Shown: positions 25,673 through 34,871, numbered from the stretch's first letter. The stretch is DNA of 64,000 nucleotides from JAUVXJ01 sp034411995 (GCA_034411995.1 DAOUME010000030.1:1-64000); one strand, 5' to 3'. Notes: generated by a model not told the origin, from the sequence alone. A program made the numbers and translations.

Positions 25673-27283
25673 ATGAGCTATACGCCGGAGATGCTTGAAT
25701 CTGTTCAGCGGGTAGAGGCCAGCAGGCCGTCCCGTTTGAGTGAGACCTATCCCTTGATGTCGCCGGACGAGAAGGAGCTCGTCCTTCGAGAGTTGCATCC
25801 AGACTACAGGCCAGAGGGCATGCGCGAAATACGCGTCGGGGTCAACAAGGGTCAACGTATGCCCCTCGAGCTCGCCGAGGTGCTGGAGGGGGTGAGTCAT
25901 CTCACGTCGCAGATGCTGGACCTGGAGCAGATCGACTATGACACGGACGTGCTGGTCATCGGGGGTGGCGGGGCGGGCTCCTCGGCGGCCCTTCTGGCGC
26001 GGGAGCATGGAGCCAGAGTGATCATCGCCACCAAGCTGCGACACGGCGACGCCAACACCGTGATGGCCCAGGGAGGCATCCAGGCCGCGGACAAGCCGAA
26101 CGACTCCCCGGCGTTGCACTATCTCGACGTCATGGGCGGGGGGCACTTCGACAACTATCCCGCTCTGGTGGGCACACTGGTCAGGGACGCGCCCCTGGTC
26201 ATCAGGTGGCTTGAAGGTCTGGGCTGCATGTTCGACAAGGAAGCGGACGGCACGATGAAGACCATCCACGGCGGCGGCACCTGTCGAAAGAGGATGCACT
26301 CCGCCAGGGATTACACGGGCGCCGAGATCATGCGCACGCTGCGTGACGAAGTGCGCAGTCATCCAGAGGAGATCACAGTTCTCGAGTTCTCACCGGCCAT
26401 CGAGCTGGTCATGGACGACAAGGGGCAGGCAGCCGGCGCCGTTCTGCAGAACCTGGAAACAGGAGAGCATCTCGTAGTCCGGGCGAAGACCACCATCCTG
26501 GCCACGGGAGGCAGCGGGCGGCTGCACTATCAGGGCTTTGCCACCACCAATCACTATGGTGCCACAGCGGATGGCCTGGTGCTGGCCTATCGAATCGGAA
26601 CCGAGATGGCCTTCCTGGATACCATGCAGTACCACCCCACGGGCGCCGCCTATCCTGAGCAGATACTGGGGCTGCTGGTCACGGAGAAGGTACGAGGTTT
26701 GGGGGCCCAACTCTGCAACGTGGAAGGTAAGCAGTTCGTAAATCCCCGAGAGACACGTGATGTGGAGACCTCCGCCATCATCAGGGAGTGCGCTCAGCGT
26801 GGCAAAGCGGTGGGCACTCCATCAGGTGCCGTGGGAGTGTGGCTGGATTCGCCAATGATCGATCTGCTCCAGGGGCCGGGGACCATCCAGAACGCCTTGC
26901 CGGCCATGGTCAGGCAATTCCAGCGCTTCGGCATCGACATGGTGCAGCAACCTGTCCTGGTCTATCCCACGCTGCACTATCAGAACGGCGGTATATCGCT
27001 GCGGCCCGACGGCTTGACCAACGTGCCCAACCTCTTCGCTGCGGGGGAGAACTCCGGTGGCGTGCACGGCCGCAACCGTCTGATGGGCAACTCGCTGCTG
27101 GAGATCACTGTCTTCGGGCGGAGAGCCGGCAGAGCGGCGGCTCTGCGAGCTAAAGAGGCCAACCTGGGCAAGCTGACGCTCAGACACCTGGATAGCTGGG
27201 AGAAGGAGGTCGCCGAGGCAGAGATAGAAAACCCCATCCAGTCGCCGGTGTTGTTGCCGGATTACAGAAGGACCCTGCGCTGA
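25673..27283 (+). CDS. Fumarate reductase/succinate dehydrogenase-type flavoprotein subunit (soluble, TfrA-like)
   Basis: The FAD-binding fold starts near residue 94 (VLVIGGGGAGSSAALLA). Active-site motifs of the fumarate reductase family are present: QYHPTGAAYP, TEKVRGLGAQL, LHYQNGGIS and GGVHGRNRLMGNSLLE. The position of the covalent-FAD histidine is taken by asparagine (DANTVMAQGG), so FAD is probably not covalently bound, as in soluble thiol:fumarate reductase and L-aspartate oxidase. An N-terminal extension of about 90 residues precedes the FAD domain. No membrane anchor gene is nearby. The fumarase genes in the same array support fumarate or succinate as substrate. Confidence 0.88.
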   Translation: MSYTPEMLESVQRVEASRPSRLSETYPLMSPDEKELVLRELHPDYRPEGMREIRVGVNKGQRMPLELAEVLEGVSHLTSQMLDLEQIDYDTDVLVIGGGGAGSSAALLAREHGARVIIATKLRHGDANTVMAQGGIQAADKPNDSPALHYLDVMGGGHFDNYPALVGTLVRDAPLVIRWLEGLGCMFDKEADGTMKTIHGGGTCRKRMHSARDYTGAEIMRTLRDEVRSHPEEITVLEFSPAIELVMDDKGQAAGAVLQNLETGEHLVVRAKTTILATGGSGRLHYQGFATTNHYGATADGLVLAYRIGTEMAFLDTMQYHPTGAAYPEQILGLLVTEKVRGLGAQLCNVEGKQFVNPRETRDVETSAIIRECAQRGKAVGTPSGAVGVWLDSPMIDLLQGPGTIQNALPAMVRQFQRFGIDMVQQPVLVYPTLHYQNGGISLRPDGLTNVPNLFAAGENSGGVHGRNRLMGNSLLEITVFGRRAGRAAALRAKEANLGKLTLRHLDSWEKEVAEAEIENPIQSPVLLPDYRRTLR

Positions 27284-27538
27284 GCTTCCGCAGTGCTCAT
27301 CTCGTTCGCCGCCGGTGCCCTCATCACACCACACGAATCCGCCCGCTCTTCGAAGAGCAGGTAGCGCTCTCTCATTGCCGACCAGGCACCGCACCGCGCC
27401 ACAGAGCTGCACTGTGACGCCCCGGTGCGATCGCCCACACGCCAGACGAAACCAGGCTGCTCTTCCCAAACCTGGGGGGTCGCGTGTACACCTCCCTCAG
27501 AACTGACGAGTCTCCTCAGGCGGGTGCTCTCGGTATCG

Positions 27539-28060
27539 CTAGGGAGCCACAGCGTCGGCGTCGGGCTCGAGACTGGCGTCCTGGGGGCGATACACCTCTT
27601 TGGGGACTTTCCAGTTGTATGTGAACTTGAGGGCTAGCGGCAACAAGTAGGTCCGTGTTCGGGACACCCCGGGCAACTGATGGATTTGACCCTGGACCAT
27701 TTGATACAATTCCTCCACCGACTTGGAGACAACTTGGATGCTGATGTCTGATTCCCCGGTAGCGCAGCTCGTGTACGTGACGTGATCCAACTCCGCCAGG
27801 CGACGCGCGATATCGGGGATCACACCCACGTCCGTTTCGATGAGCACGTCAGCCATGATGCCGTAGCCGAGAGGTTTGGGGTGAACAACGGCCGTGATGG
27901 AAATGATACCTTGCCGCACCAGCTTCTTGATGCGGTGCCGGACCACTCGGGTGCTGACGCCTTCCAGGCGCGCGGCGATGTCGACCGCTGACATCCGCCC
28001 GTCTTCCTGCAACAGCTCTATGATCGCGGCATCGGTCTCGTCGAGAATCTTGCCAGCCAT
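27539..28060 (-). CDS. Lrp/AsnC family transcriptional regulator
   Basis: The N-terminal helix-turn-helix reads LDETDAAIIELLQEDGRMSA, then VDIAARLEGVSTRVVRHRIK and KLVRQGIISI. The C-terminal RAM domain spans the rest (GVIPDIARRLAELDHV, CATGESDISIQVV). Length is 173 aa, normal. It converges with the fumarate-reductase gene and diverges from the small ORF and panB, sharing a 198-base control region at 28061-28258. Lrp-type proteins sense amino acids; panB or the neighbouring amino-acid genes are possible targets. Confidence 0.92.
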   Translation of the reverse strand: MAGKILDETDAAIIELLQEDGRMSAVDIAARLEGVSTRVVRHRIKKLVRQGIISITAVVHPKPLGYGIMADVLIETDVGVIPDIARRLAELDHVTYTSCATGESDISIQVVSKSVEELYQMVQGQIHQLPGVSRTRTYLLPLALKFTYNWKVPKEVYRPQDASLEPDADAVAP

Positions 28061-28258
28061 TTGCTCGCTCCCGCTCCCCGCGCACTCGCCAACTCTTCAC
28101 ACGTTTCCTGGCGTGATCAAACAACACGGACTATAGCAACGGTGAGACTTGCTGTCAAGAGTCCATTGCATTCTCGCAGCCAAACACCCCGAATGGACCT
28201 GTCCGTGTCATTTGATGACACACACTCACAGTCGCTCGTGCCGGAGGGAGGAATTCGC

Positions 28259-28429
28259 ATGACCAATAGCCGCCCGGAACTGGGCTCCAAGCCCCGCAGG
28301 CCTGCCTGCGGCGCTAAGGTCTGGGTGGCCAAGGACAACACCGCTGCGTATTCCACGCAATACTGTTACAATGAGCACTATGTGCCGCTGGCGCTGCAAG
28401 CCGCAGGGGTGGGTGCGGCAAACCTCTAG
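28259..28429 (+). CDS. Small uncharacterised ORF with strong ribosome binding site
   Basis: A 56-codon frame begins MTNSRPELGSKPRRPACGAK and contains VWVAKDNTAAYSTQYCYNEH further on. GGAGGGAGG lies six bases before the ATG, one of the best binding sites in the window, which argues for real translation. The protein has two cysteines, no signal peptide and no recognised domain. It ends 16 bases before panB, so it is probably the first gene of a panB transcript, either a functional small protein or a leader peptide. Confidence 0.5.
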   Translation: MTNSRPELGSKPRRPACGAKVWVAKDNTAAYSTQYCYNEHYVPLALQAAGVGAANL

Positions 28430-28445
28430 AGAGGGAGAAGAACTG

Positions 28446-29297
28446 ATGGGCGAGAGAACCAAAGTCACCGTGCCTCAGCTTCTGGAGATGAAGAGGCGCG
28501 AACAGAAGATCGCCATGATCACCGCGTACGACTACCCTACGGGGGTATGGGCAGAAAGGGCAGCCATCGACATCCTCCTGGTGGGCGATTCCATGGCCAT
28601 GACCGTGCTGGGCTATCCCAATACCCTGCCGGCCACCATGGCGGAGTTGATCGCCCACAGTCAGGCGGTGACCAGAGGTAACAGCAACTCCTTCGTCCTC
28701 GGGGACATGCCCTACATGTCTTACCAGCCCTCCGTCCAGTTGGCGGTACAGAACGCCGGCCGCTTCATGAGCGAGGGCAGATGCGATGGCATCAAGCTGG
28801 AAGGAGGCGCCCCCATGGCCGACAGGGTGGAGGCCATCGTCAACGCTGGAATCCCAGTCATGGGTCACCTGGGCCTCACCCCGCAGAGCATGTCCATGCT
28901 GGGCGGGTTCAAGGCCCAGGGCAAGGACGCTCTGATGGCCAAGTCGATCATCGACGACGCCAGGGTTCTGGAGGAGGCGGGCGCTTTCTCTATCCTCCTG
29001 GAGGCGGTTCCCTCCAAGGTCAGCAAGCTGGTGACCCAGCGGGCCGAGATACCGATCATCGGCATTGGAGCCGGGCCGGACTGCGATGGCCAGGTCCTGA
29101 TCTTCCACGACATGTTCGGTCTCTATCCCGCCTTCACGCCCAAGTTCGCCAAGCAGTACGCGGACCTGGGTAAGCAGATCGTCGAGGGTCTCCAGCGTTA
29201 CGCGGACGAGGTACGGGAAGGAGTATTCCCGGAGCCCAAGCACTGCTTCACCATCTCGGACCAGCAGTACAAAGAACTTCTTGCTATGCTGGGATGA
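28446..29297 (+). CDS. panB: 3-methyl-2-oxobutanoate hydroxymethyltransferase
   Basis: The PanB barrel is recognisable from KRREQKIAMITAYDYPTGVW, LLVGDSMAMTVLGYPNTLPA, FVLGDMPYMSYQ, IKLEGGAPMADRVEAIVNAG and VMGHLGLTPQS. IIGIGAGPDCDGQVLIFHDM closes the active-site blocks. It adds a hydroxymethyl group from methylene-tetrahydrofolate to 2-oxoisovalerate, the first committed step of pantothenate synthesis. Length (283 aa) is normal. panC and panD are not in the window. Confidence 0.93.
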   Translation: MGERTKVTVPQLLEMKRREQKIAMITAYDYPTGVWAERAAIDILLVGDSMAMTVLGYPNTLPATMAELIAHSQAVTRGNSNSFVLGDMPYMSYQPSVQLAVQNAGRFMSEGRCDGIKLEGGAPMADRVEAIVNAGIPVMGHLGLTPQSMSMLGGFKAQGKDALMAKSIIDDARVLEEAGAFSILLEAVPSKVSKLVTQRAEIPIIGIGAGPDCDGQVLIFHDMFGLYPAFTPKFAKQYADLGKQIVEGLQRYADEVREGVFPEPKHCFTISDQQYKELLAMLG

Positions 29298-29503
29298 GCA
29301 CCGCGGACGCCAGGCCAGCCGGGTCTCGACTCTGGCGCTGAAGGAGTGATTCGGTACGAGACATACCGCTGCCCATCAAGACAAAGGAGCGCGAATGATA
29401 GAATGAGGGAACGCCAGGTGTGACGTCCCCTCGCACCGCCTTGCAGCCTAGCCTGTCCGTGGCCGCCCCCGTCCTCGCGTCTGAGGGTAGCAAACTATGG
29501 GGG

Positions 29504-29940
29504 TTAGTACACGCACGGTCTGCTGGCGAGTCCCAGCATCTCGCGGGCCTGGGCTGGTCTGGCGATGTCCCGATTCAATTCGCCAGCGATGCGCACTACT
29601 CGCTCCACCGCCTCCGCATTGCTCTTGAGCAGTTGCCCGCGCTTGTAGTAGACGTTGTCCTCCATGCCCACACGCACCATCTGCGCACCGAGGATCATGG
29701 CCATGGTAGTCATGGGCAACTGGTGCTGGCCCACACCTGCAAGGGCCAGCCCCCTGCGCCCAACTCCGTGATCAGCCTCTCGACGGCCTCGAAGCGCGGC
29801 TGCCACCCGGGTTGATCAACCCCACGCTCATTATGAGTCCTTCGCCGGTGCTGCCCTGAGTCGCACGCGGTCAGGCGTCCATAAGTTGCGGTTCGCCAAC
29901 ACGGCCCCCATGGTGGTCCTCCGCATGGCGACTTGCCCAA
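29504..29940 (-). pseudogene. Frameshifted C-terminal remnant of a BKACE (DUF849) enzyme
   Basis: On the reverse strand, the frame ending at 29504 encodes VGQHQLPMTTMAMILGAQMV, RVGMEDNVYYKRGQLLKSNA and REMLGL, the C-terminal blocks of beta-keto acid cleavage enzymes. The preceding block (PRFEAVERLITELGAGGWPL) lies in another frame, and the switch is at about 29735. Upstream sequence toward 30000 has scattered stops and no N-terminal metal-binding motif. The gene is truncated and inactive. An intact enzyme would cleave a beta-keto acid with acetyl-CoA, as in lysine fermentation. Confidence 0.75.
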
Positions 29941-30199
29941 TCACGTCACTCCCAGCAGGACGCATCGTTGGTCCATCCAGAACATGCGACCGTTCCGTCG
30001 TGGCCAGTCTACTCTGCGGAAGACAGCTCTCCGATCGCCTCTTCGACCGCTCCTGGGCATCCACTGGCGGTCACATTGGTCTCATCCAAGGGCTCTCTGC
30101 GGACTATCGGTCCAAAATGCAGCCCACTCCGGCGAAGGTCCCTGACGGCACTGTAGGTTGGCTGCACTGCGCGACCTGACCGGACCAGCCTGAGGCCTT

Positions 30200-30499
30200 C
30201 TATTCTTCCTCGAGCAGATTGCCAGGCAACCGGCGGACTTCGAAAACGACCGGATTTCCGGCGTCAGGGCACGCATGAAAAGCTGGCTCATCTTCATCCT
30301 CAAGCCAGGGAAGGTAAGCCCCATATCGTCGCGCGTACACCTTGGAGATGAGACTACACATGGCGTCGAAGCAGATCTTTCCTCTCACCTCGTTGTCGTC
30401 GAAAATGACCTCATCTCCTGGCTGGTGACCCGCCCGGCAGTATCCGTTGACCTCTTTGACCGTCACCTTCACCCTATGAAGCCCTTTCAACTGTTGCAT
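30200..30499 (-). CDS. TIGR04076 family protein, first copy
   Basis: A 99-aa protein whose pattern VKVTVKEVNGYCRAGHQPGD, then FDAMCSLISKVYARRYG, and FHACPDAGNPVVFEVRR fits the small TIGR04076 family. The conserved cysteines and short length are usual; function is not established. It follows the aminotransferase by 17 bases, completing an iorA-iorB-aminotransferase-TIGR04076 set. A second copy at 37203 sits beside a decayed version of the same set. Confidence 0.8.
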   Translation of the reverse strand: MQQLKGLHRVKVTVKEVNGYCRAGHQPGDEVIFDDNEVRGKICFDAMCSLISKVYARRYGAYLPWLEDEDEPAFHACPDAGNPVVFEVRRLPGNLLEEE

Positions 30500-30516
30500 T
30501 CTGGCCTCTCCCGTGC

Positions 30517-31713
30517 TTACAGCAAGCTCTTGGCGATGACCTTGCCCAATCGCTCTATCCCGAGCTCAATCTGTTGCTCTCCACAGGCAGAGAAGTTGAG
30601 CCGCATCTTATTTTCTCCCCCACCGTTGGCGTAGTAGTTGGAACCCGGAACGTACGCCACCTTGGCCTCGATAGCCTTCTCGAATAGACACGTAGCATCC
30701 ACGCCCTCAGGCAGTGTCACCCAGAGGAAGATGCCGCCGTCTGGCTTTGTCCAAGTCACGCCGGCCGGGAAGTGCCTCTCCATGGCCCGGAGCATCGCGT
30801 CTCGCCTCTCGCGGTAGCTGTTGATGATCACCTGGATATGGGGATCCAACAGATCGCGCTCCAAGAACTCGTACACAATCCGCTGGGCAAGGTTGTCGGT
30901 GTGGAGATCGGCCGCTTGCTTGGCGAAGACCAGCTTCTCCATCACAGCCTCTGGCGCGATCAGAGCACTGACGCGCAGGCCAGGACTCAGAACCTTGGAG
31001 AAACTACCCAGGTAGATCACTTGTTCACCACGATCAAGTTGCTTCAGGGACGGCATCACCTCACCGCTGTAGCGAAGCTCACCGTAGGCATCGTCCTCCA
31101 GAATCGGGACTCCGTACTGCTGAGCCACCCTCAGCAACTGCTGGCGACGCTCCACAGATAGCCTTACCCCGCTTGGATTCTGGAAATTGGGCATGACGTA
31201 GATGAACTTCACGTCATTGCCCCGTAGTACCTCCGGCAGCAGGTCAACCCTCATTCCGTCCTCATCGATGGGGACGCTCAGACAGGTGGCCTGGAAGAGG
31301 CTGAAAGCCTGCAATGCGGTCAAGAAGGTAGGGTCCTCCACCAGGACTATACTTCCTTCGTCCAGAAAGAGCTTGCTCACCAGGTCGATCCCCTGCTGTG
31401 ATCCGCAGGTGATCAAAACGTTATCCTTGGTAATCTGAAACCCTCTGCGCGCATACCTCTCGGCCACAGCCAAGCGGAGCGGGTCGTACCCCTCCGATGT
31501 CCCATACTGCAGGATCCCGGGTCCATCACTGTCGAAAATTCGACTCACGATTCCCTTCACCGCTTCCACGGGGAAAAGATCCCAGGCCGGAAGTCCCCCT
31601 CCGAAAGAGATCATCTCAGGGTCAGCGGTCAAATGCATCAACTGGCGGGTCATGGAGCCGTACATATGACTCACACGGTCGCAGTACTTGGCCTCCCAGT
31701 CAAAGGGCATCAT
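30517..31713 (-). CDS. Class I/II PLP aminotransferase, 2-aminoadipate/aromatic type
   Basis: The protein follows the LysN/ARO8-like plan: ISFGGGLPAWDLFPVEAVKG, LQYGTSEGYDPLRLAVAERY, ITCGSQQGIDLVSKLFLDEG, then MPNFQNPSGV, ILEDDAYGELRY and the PLP lysine in YLGSFSKVLSPGLRVS. Length (398 aa) is normal. GGAGAA precedes the ATG. Next to iorAB it is well placed to turn aromatic or branched amino acids into the 2-oxo acids that the ferredoxin oxidoreductase consumes. Confidence 0.92.
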   Translation of the reverse strand: MMPFDWEAKYCDRVSHMYGSMTRQLMHLTADPEMISFGGGLPAWDLFPVEAVKGIVSRIFDSDGPGILQYGTSEGYDPLRLAVAERYARRGFQITKDNVLITCGSQQGIDLVSKLFLDEGSIVLVEDPTFLTALQAFSLFQATCLSVPIDEDGMRVDLLPEVLRGNDVKFIYVMPNFQNPSGVRLSVERRQQLLRVAQQYGVPILEDDAYGELRYSGEVMPSLKQLDRGEQVIYLGSFSKVLSPGLRVSALIAPEAVMEKLVFAKQAADLHTDNLAQRIVYEFLERDLLDPHIQVIINSYRERRDAMLRAMERHFPAGVTWTKPDGGIFLWVTLPEGVDATCLFEKAIEAKVAYVPGSNYYANGGGENKMRLNFSACGEQQIELGIERLGKVIAKSLL

Positions 31714-31731
31714 CTGTTCTCCAGTTGCACC

Positions 31732-32379
31732 CTAGTTGTCGTGATTCGCGTTCTTGAAAGCCAGGGCATATTCTCTGCCCCTATTCAAGGAAATCAGGTT
31801 TGCCTCCAGCGAACGAGGCCGAGCAGCAGCTCTCACCGCGTCCTCTACAGACCCGTAGCTCAGCGGGAAGGCGTCGAAGACGCACACAGCCCCGAGCATC
31901 AACACGTTCGCCGTGGCCGCCCCCCCAGCTTCCTCAGCCAGGGCTCGAGCATCCATCGTCAGCAGCTCCTCTGCCCCCAGTTTCCGCAACTCTCGTTCGA
32001 TGGTCTCCAAGTTCAAAGCCGGCTGCTTTCCCAGCTGGGTCTCCAGAGGAACGCTGATGTGCGCATTGAGGACCACGCCGCCCCCTGCGCCGAGATAGTC
32101 AGCAGCCCTGCGTAACGCCTCAATGGGCTCCAGACCCATGATCAGATGACAGCGCCCCTTAGGTATGAGGGGCCCATAGACGGGTCGCCCGACCCTGATC
32201 TGACTGTATACGGGCCCGCCGCGTTGGGTTACCCCGTAGGTCTCAGCGATGCGAACGGAGAACCCTTCCTCCATGGCAGCCCGCGCAATAACCTGCGAGG
32301 CGAATATGTTGCCCTGCCCGCCAACACCGGCGATGATCAGATTGAAAGGGCCTTCTCTGTCTTGCACTCCTCGTCCCAT
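31732..32379 (-). CDS. iorB: Indolepyruvate ferredoxin oxidoreductase, beta subunit
   Basis: The gamma-type domain of 2-oxoacid oxidoreductases is clear from NLIIAGVGGQGNIFASQVIA, ETYGVTQRGGPVYSQIRVG and LIMGLEPIEALRRA. The ATG at 32379 begins two bases after the iorA stop, so the subunits are translationally coupled. With IorA it oxidatively decarboxylates aryl or branched 2-oxo acids to acyl-CoA, reducing ferredoxin. Confidence 0.92.
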   Translation of the reverse strand: MGRGVQDREGPFNLIIAGVGGQGNIFASQVIARAAMEEGFSVRIAETYGVTQRGGPVYSQIRVGRPVYGPLIPKGRCHLIMGLEPIEALRRAADYLGAGGGVVLNAHISVPLETQLGKQPALNLETIERELRKLGAEELLTMDARALAEEAGGAATANVLMLGAVCVFDAFPLSYGSVEDAVRAAARPRSLEANLISLNRGREYALAFKNANHDN

Positions 32380-32381
32380 CA

Positions 32382-34298
32382 CTACCGCTCCACACGGTCC
32401 ATGTATATCGCCCCCCGTGGGCACACCACCCTACAGGATCCACAACCATTGCACAAGAACGGATCAATGGCCATCTTGCCCTCGCCATCCTCAGCGGCCA
32501 CAAAGGCCGGGCAACCATACTCCTCCACACAGACCAGGCAGCCGTCGCATTTGGCCGCATTCACCTTGGCCACGACCGTCTTTTCTTTCCACCTCTGCCC
32601 GGGCTCCAAAACACAGGCCTGCCGAGACACAATCATGGCAGGTGCGTCCATAACCAGGGCCTCTTCGAGTTCCTTGATCAGCCGTTTGATCTGCAGAGAA
32701 GGCACCACCCTCACGTGCGGGATCCGGAAGGCCCGGGCTATGTCCTCTATGGGTATCACAGTCCACTCATCAGCCAGCTGCCACGTGCCGGGGTGAGGTT
32801 GCTGACCTGTAGAGGCGGTGACCGAGTTATCCATGGCAATGATCAGGACCGGCCTCTGCCGGTGGGCGATTTGCAGCAACCCCGGCATACCGGCGTGATA
32901 GAAGGTGGAATCTCCGATGAAGGCGATCACTTTCCGGCTGGGGCTGAGTTGGGCCAGCGCGTCGGAAGTGCCCATGCTAGCCCCCATGGAGGTCATGGTC
33001 TGGAGGATACTGAAGGGCGGATAGAATCCCAACGCATAGCATCCGATGTCGCCCACGACGATGGGGTCCTCGATCCCGACGTTCCCTAGTGCTCTGTTCA
33101 GTGCGTAGTACGTGGCCCGATGGGGACACCCAGCGCAGAACCCAATCTGCCGGCGCGGTATCAACTTCTGGACAGCCGCTGACGATTCCGTCCTTTCCCT
33201 CCCGGGGAGAAGATCATCGGGAACCTCTCTCTTGGGGAATTCTCGCCGCACCACGTTAGCCAGAGCGGAGACAACGTCGTCGAAGATCGTTTCACCGGCC
33301 TCCGGCAAGGCGCCAGAGCCACGGCCCTGTATCTGGATATGGCGCTCCGTCCCCTGGGCCTCCGCCTTGATCGCCTCCTCCAAGAACGGGGTAACATCCT
33401 CGACCACCAAGACCTGGTCAACATGGCTTAGCAGTCGGTGAATGATCCCCTTGGGCAAGGGGTTCACAGTGGAGATCTTCAGCAGCGCTACCTCGTCCCT
33501 CAGTCCCAGCGTGTCGACCGCTTCCTGAACATAGTTGAAGGCAAAGCCGGCTCCGACGACGCCGATTCTCTCGGTTCCCTTCCCCTCGTACTCATCGAAC
33601 TGATATCGCTCCAAAACCTCTCCGGCCCTGCGCAACTTCCCTCTGAGTTTTCGCTCAGGCTCCAGGCACGGGAAGGGCGTCCACTGCCGCGAGCTATCGA
33701 AATAGGGTGCTTGCTGTTTGGTCCCCATCTCGCCCAGTTCCATATCGCCAGTCATGTGCCCCAGACGAGTGACTGAGCGCAGGATAACTGGCATGCGCAA
33801 CTCCTCCGAGATCTCGAAAGCGCGCTTGGTCATCTCCCGTGCTTCGTCCAGATCGGCAGGCTCGATGGCAGGCAGGCCGGCAAACTTGGCATACCACCGG
33901 TTGTCTTGTTCGTTGTTGGAACTGACCCCGCTGGGGTCGTCCACCGTAACCACTACCAGACCACCAGCGATGTCTATGAGTTTGAGCTGCTGCAGCGAAT
34001 CAGCGGCAACGTTGAGCCCCACGTGCTTCATCACCGCCATGGAGCGAGCCCGCGAGAAAGACGCCCCGCTAGCGGCATCGAAGGCAACCTTCTCGTTGAC
34101 CGACCAGTGGGCCACAAAGCCCAACTGAGGAGCGGCCTGGATCAGTGTCTCCATGATTTCGGTGGAGGGGGTCCCTGGATAGCCTGTGGCGAACTGAACC
34201 CCCGCCTCTATCGCTCCTCTGGCAATGGCCTCGTTGCCAAGAGCCAATAGTCGGACTCCGGGAGCACGGTTGAAGAGCGGTTGCCTATCCATCAGCAC
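32382..34298 (-). CDS. iorA: Indolepyruvate ferredoxin oxidoreductase, alpha subunit
   Basis: A 638-aa protein. The N-terminal pyrimidine domain has LALGNEAIARGAIEAGVQFA, GYPGTPSTEIMETL and WSVNEKVAFDAASGASFSRA. The TPP domain has CAGCPHRATYYAL, VVGDIGCYALGFYPPF and FIGDSTFYHAGMPGLLQIAH. Two [4Fe-4S] motifs end the chain: CDGCLVCVEEYGCPAF and CNGCGSCRVVCPRGAIY. All parts needed for activity are there. It leads the operon iorA-iorB-aminotransferase-TIGR04076. Its N-terminal third is duplicated in the decayed copy at 37515. Confidence 0.95.
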   Translation of the reverse strand: MLMDRQPLFNRAPGVRLLALGNEAIARGAIEAGVQFATGYPGTPSTEIMETLIQAAPQLGFVAHWSVNEKVAFDAASGASFSRARSMAVMKHVGLNVAADSLQQLKLIDIAGGLVVVTVDDPSGVSSNNEQDNRWYAKFAGLPAIEPADLDEAREMTKRAFEISEELRMPVILRSVTRLGHMTGDMELGEMGTKQQAPYFDSSRQWTPFPCLEPERKLRGKLRRAGEVLERYQFDEYEGKGTERIGVVGAGFAFNYVQEAVDTLGLRDEVALLKISTVNPLPKGIIHRLLSHVDQVLVVEDVTPFLEEAIKAEAQGTERHIQIQGRGSGALPEAGETIFDDVVSALANVVRREFPKREVPDDLLPGRERTESSAAVQKLIPRRQIGFCAGCPHRATYYALNRALGNVGIEDPIVVGDIGCYALGFYPPFSILQTMTSMGASMGTSDALAQLSPSRKVIAFIGDSTFYHAGMPGLLQIAHRQRPVLIIAMDNSVTASTGQQPHPGTWQLADEWTVIPIEDIARAFRIPHVRVVPSLQIKRLIKELEEALVMDAPAMIVSRQACVLEPGQRWKEKTVVAKVNAAKCDGCLVCVEEYGCPAFVAAEDGEGKMAIDPFLCNGCGSCRVVCPRGAIYMDRVER

Positions 34299-34871
34299 CT
34301 CCCGACGAGGTCAACCACATAAACAGACGCCATCCCGATTCTGCCAGACCCTTCCGCCGCTTCTGCAGACGCGCTTCCCAGGGGGCAGAAAGAACGGTGC
34401 TTACTGGTCCGCATGGGCCAAGCTTTCAGCGCCGAGAATACGAGCTTTCCCACGAGCTTCGATCAAGCCTCCCACCAGCAGGGTGATCACGCTTCAAGGT
34501 CCCTGGCCGGAGAACTGGCGTGCCTGACCACACGGCGCGGCTTACCGACGTATCTGGCCTCTCCCTCAATGATTGTGCTAGACAGGTTCTCAGACTCTCC
34601 CTCCCTCAGATCCTTCAATCGGAACAGGGACCTGGCCCAGGTGAATCGGGCGTCTGTCTCCACCCCGGAAAGGCATCCTCGCAGGACCCCATTGCCGGTT
34701 CTACTTCGCTAGCAGTGCAAAGAGGGATCTGCGCTAGTAAGTCGGTATTCGGCGACTTCTCAACTTCCATCACGTCGCAAGAGCCCGACTGAACTGGATG
34801 ACCGTCGACGTGGTTCACCATCACCCTCATTTATCATCGGCTTGTTCATCGATCTGCTGCGCTGCGTGATC
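34299..34871. other. Gap between iorA and the class III aminotransferase
   Basis: About 570 bases with no recognisable protein on either strand and no strong promoter seen by eye. It should contain the iorA promoter if that operon is separate from the aminotransferase gene upstream. Confidence 0.4.

Noticed and set aside
27345..27358. Palindrome GCTCTTCGAAGAGC between converging genes, possible terminator
   Set aside because: No T-run on either side and only 14 bases; could be chance, so not listed as a terminator.
28314..29243. Reverse-strand frame opposite panB
   Set aside because: Shadow of a well-conserved biosynthetic gene.
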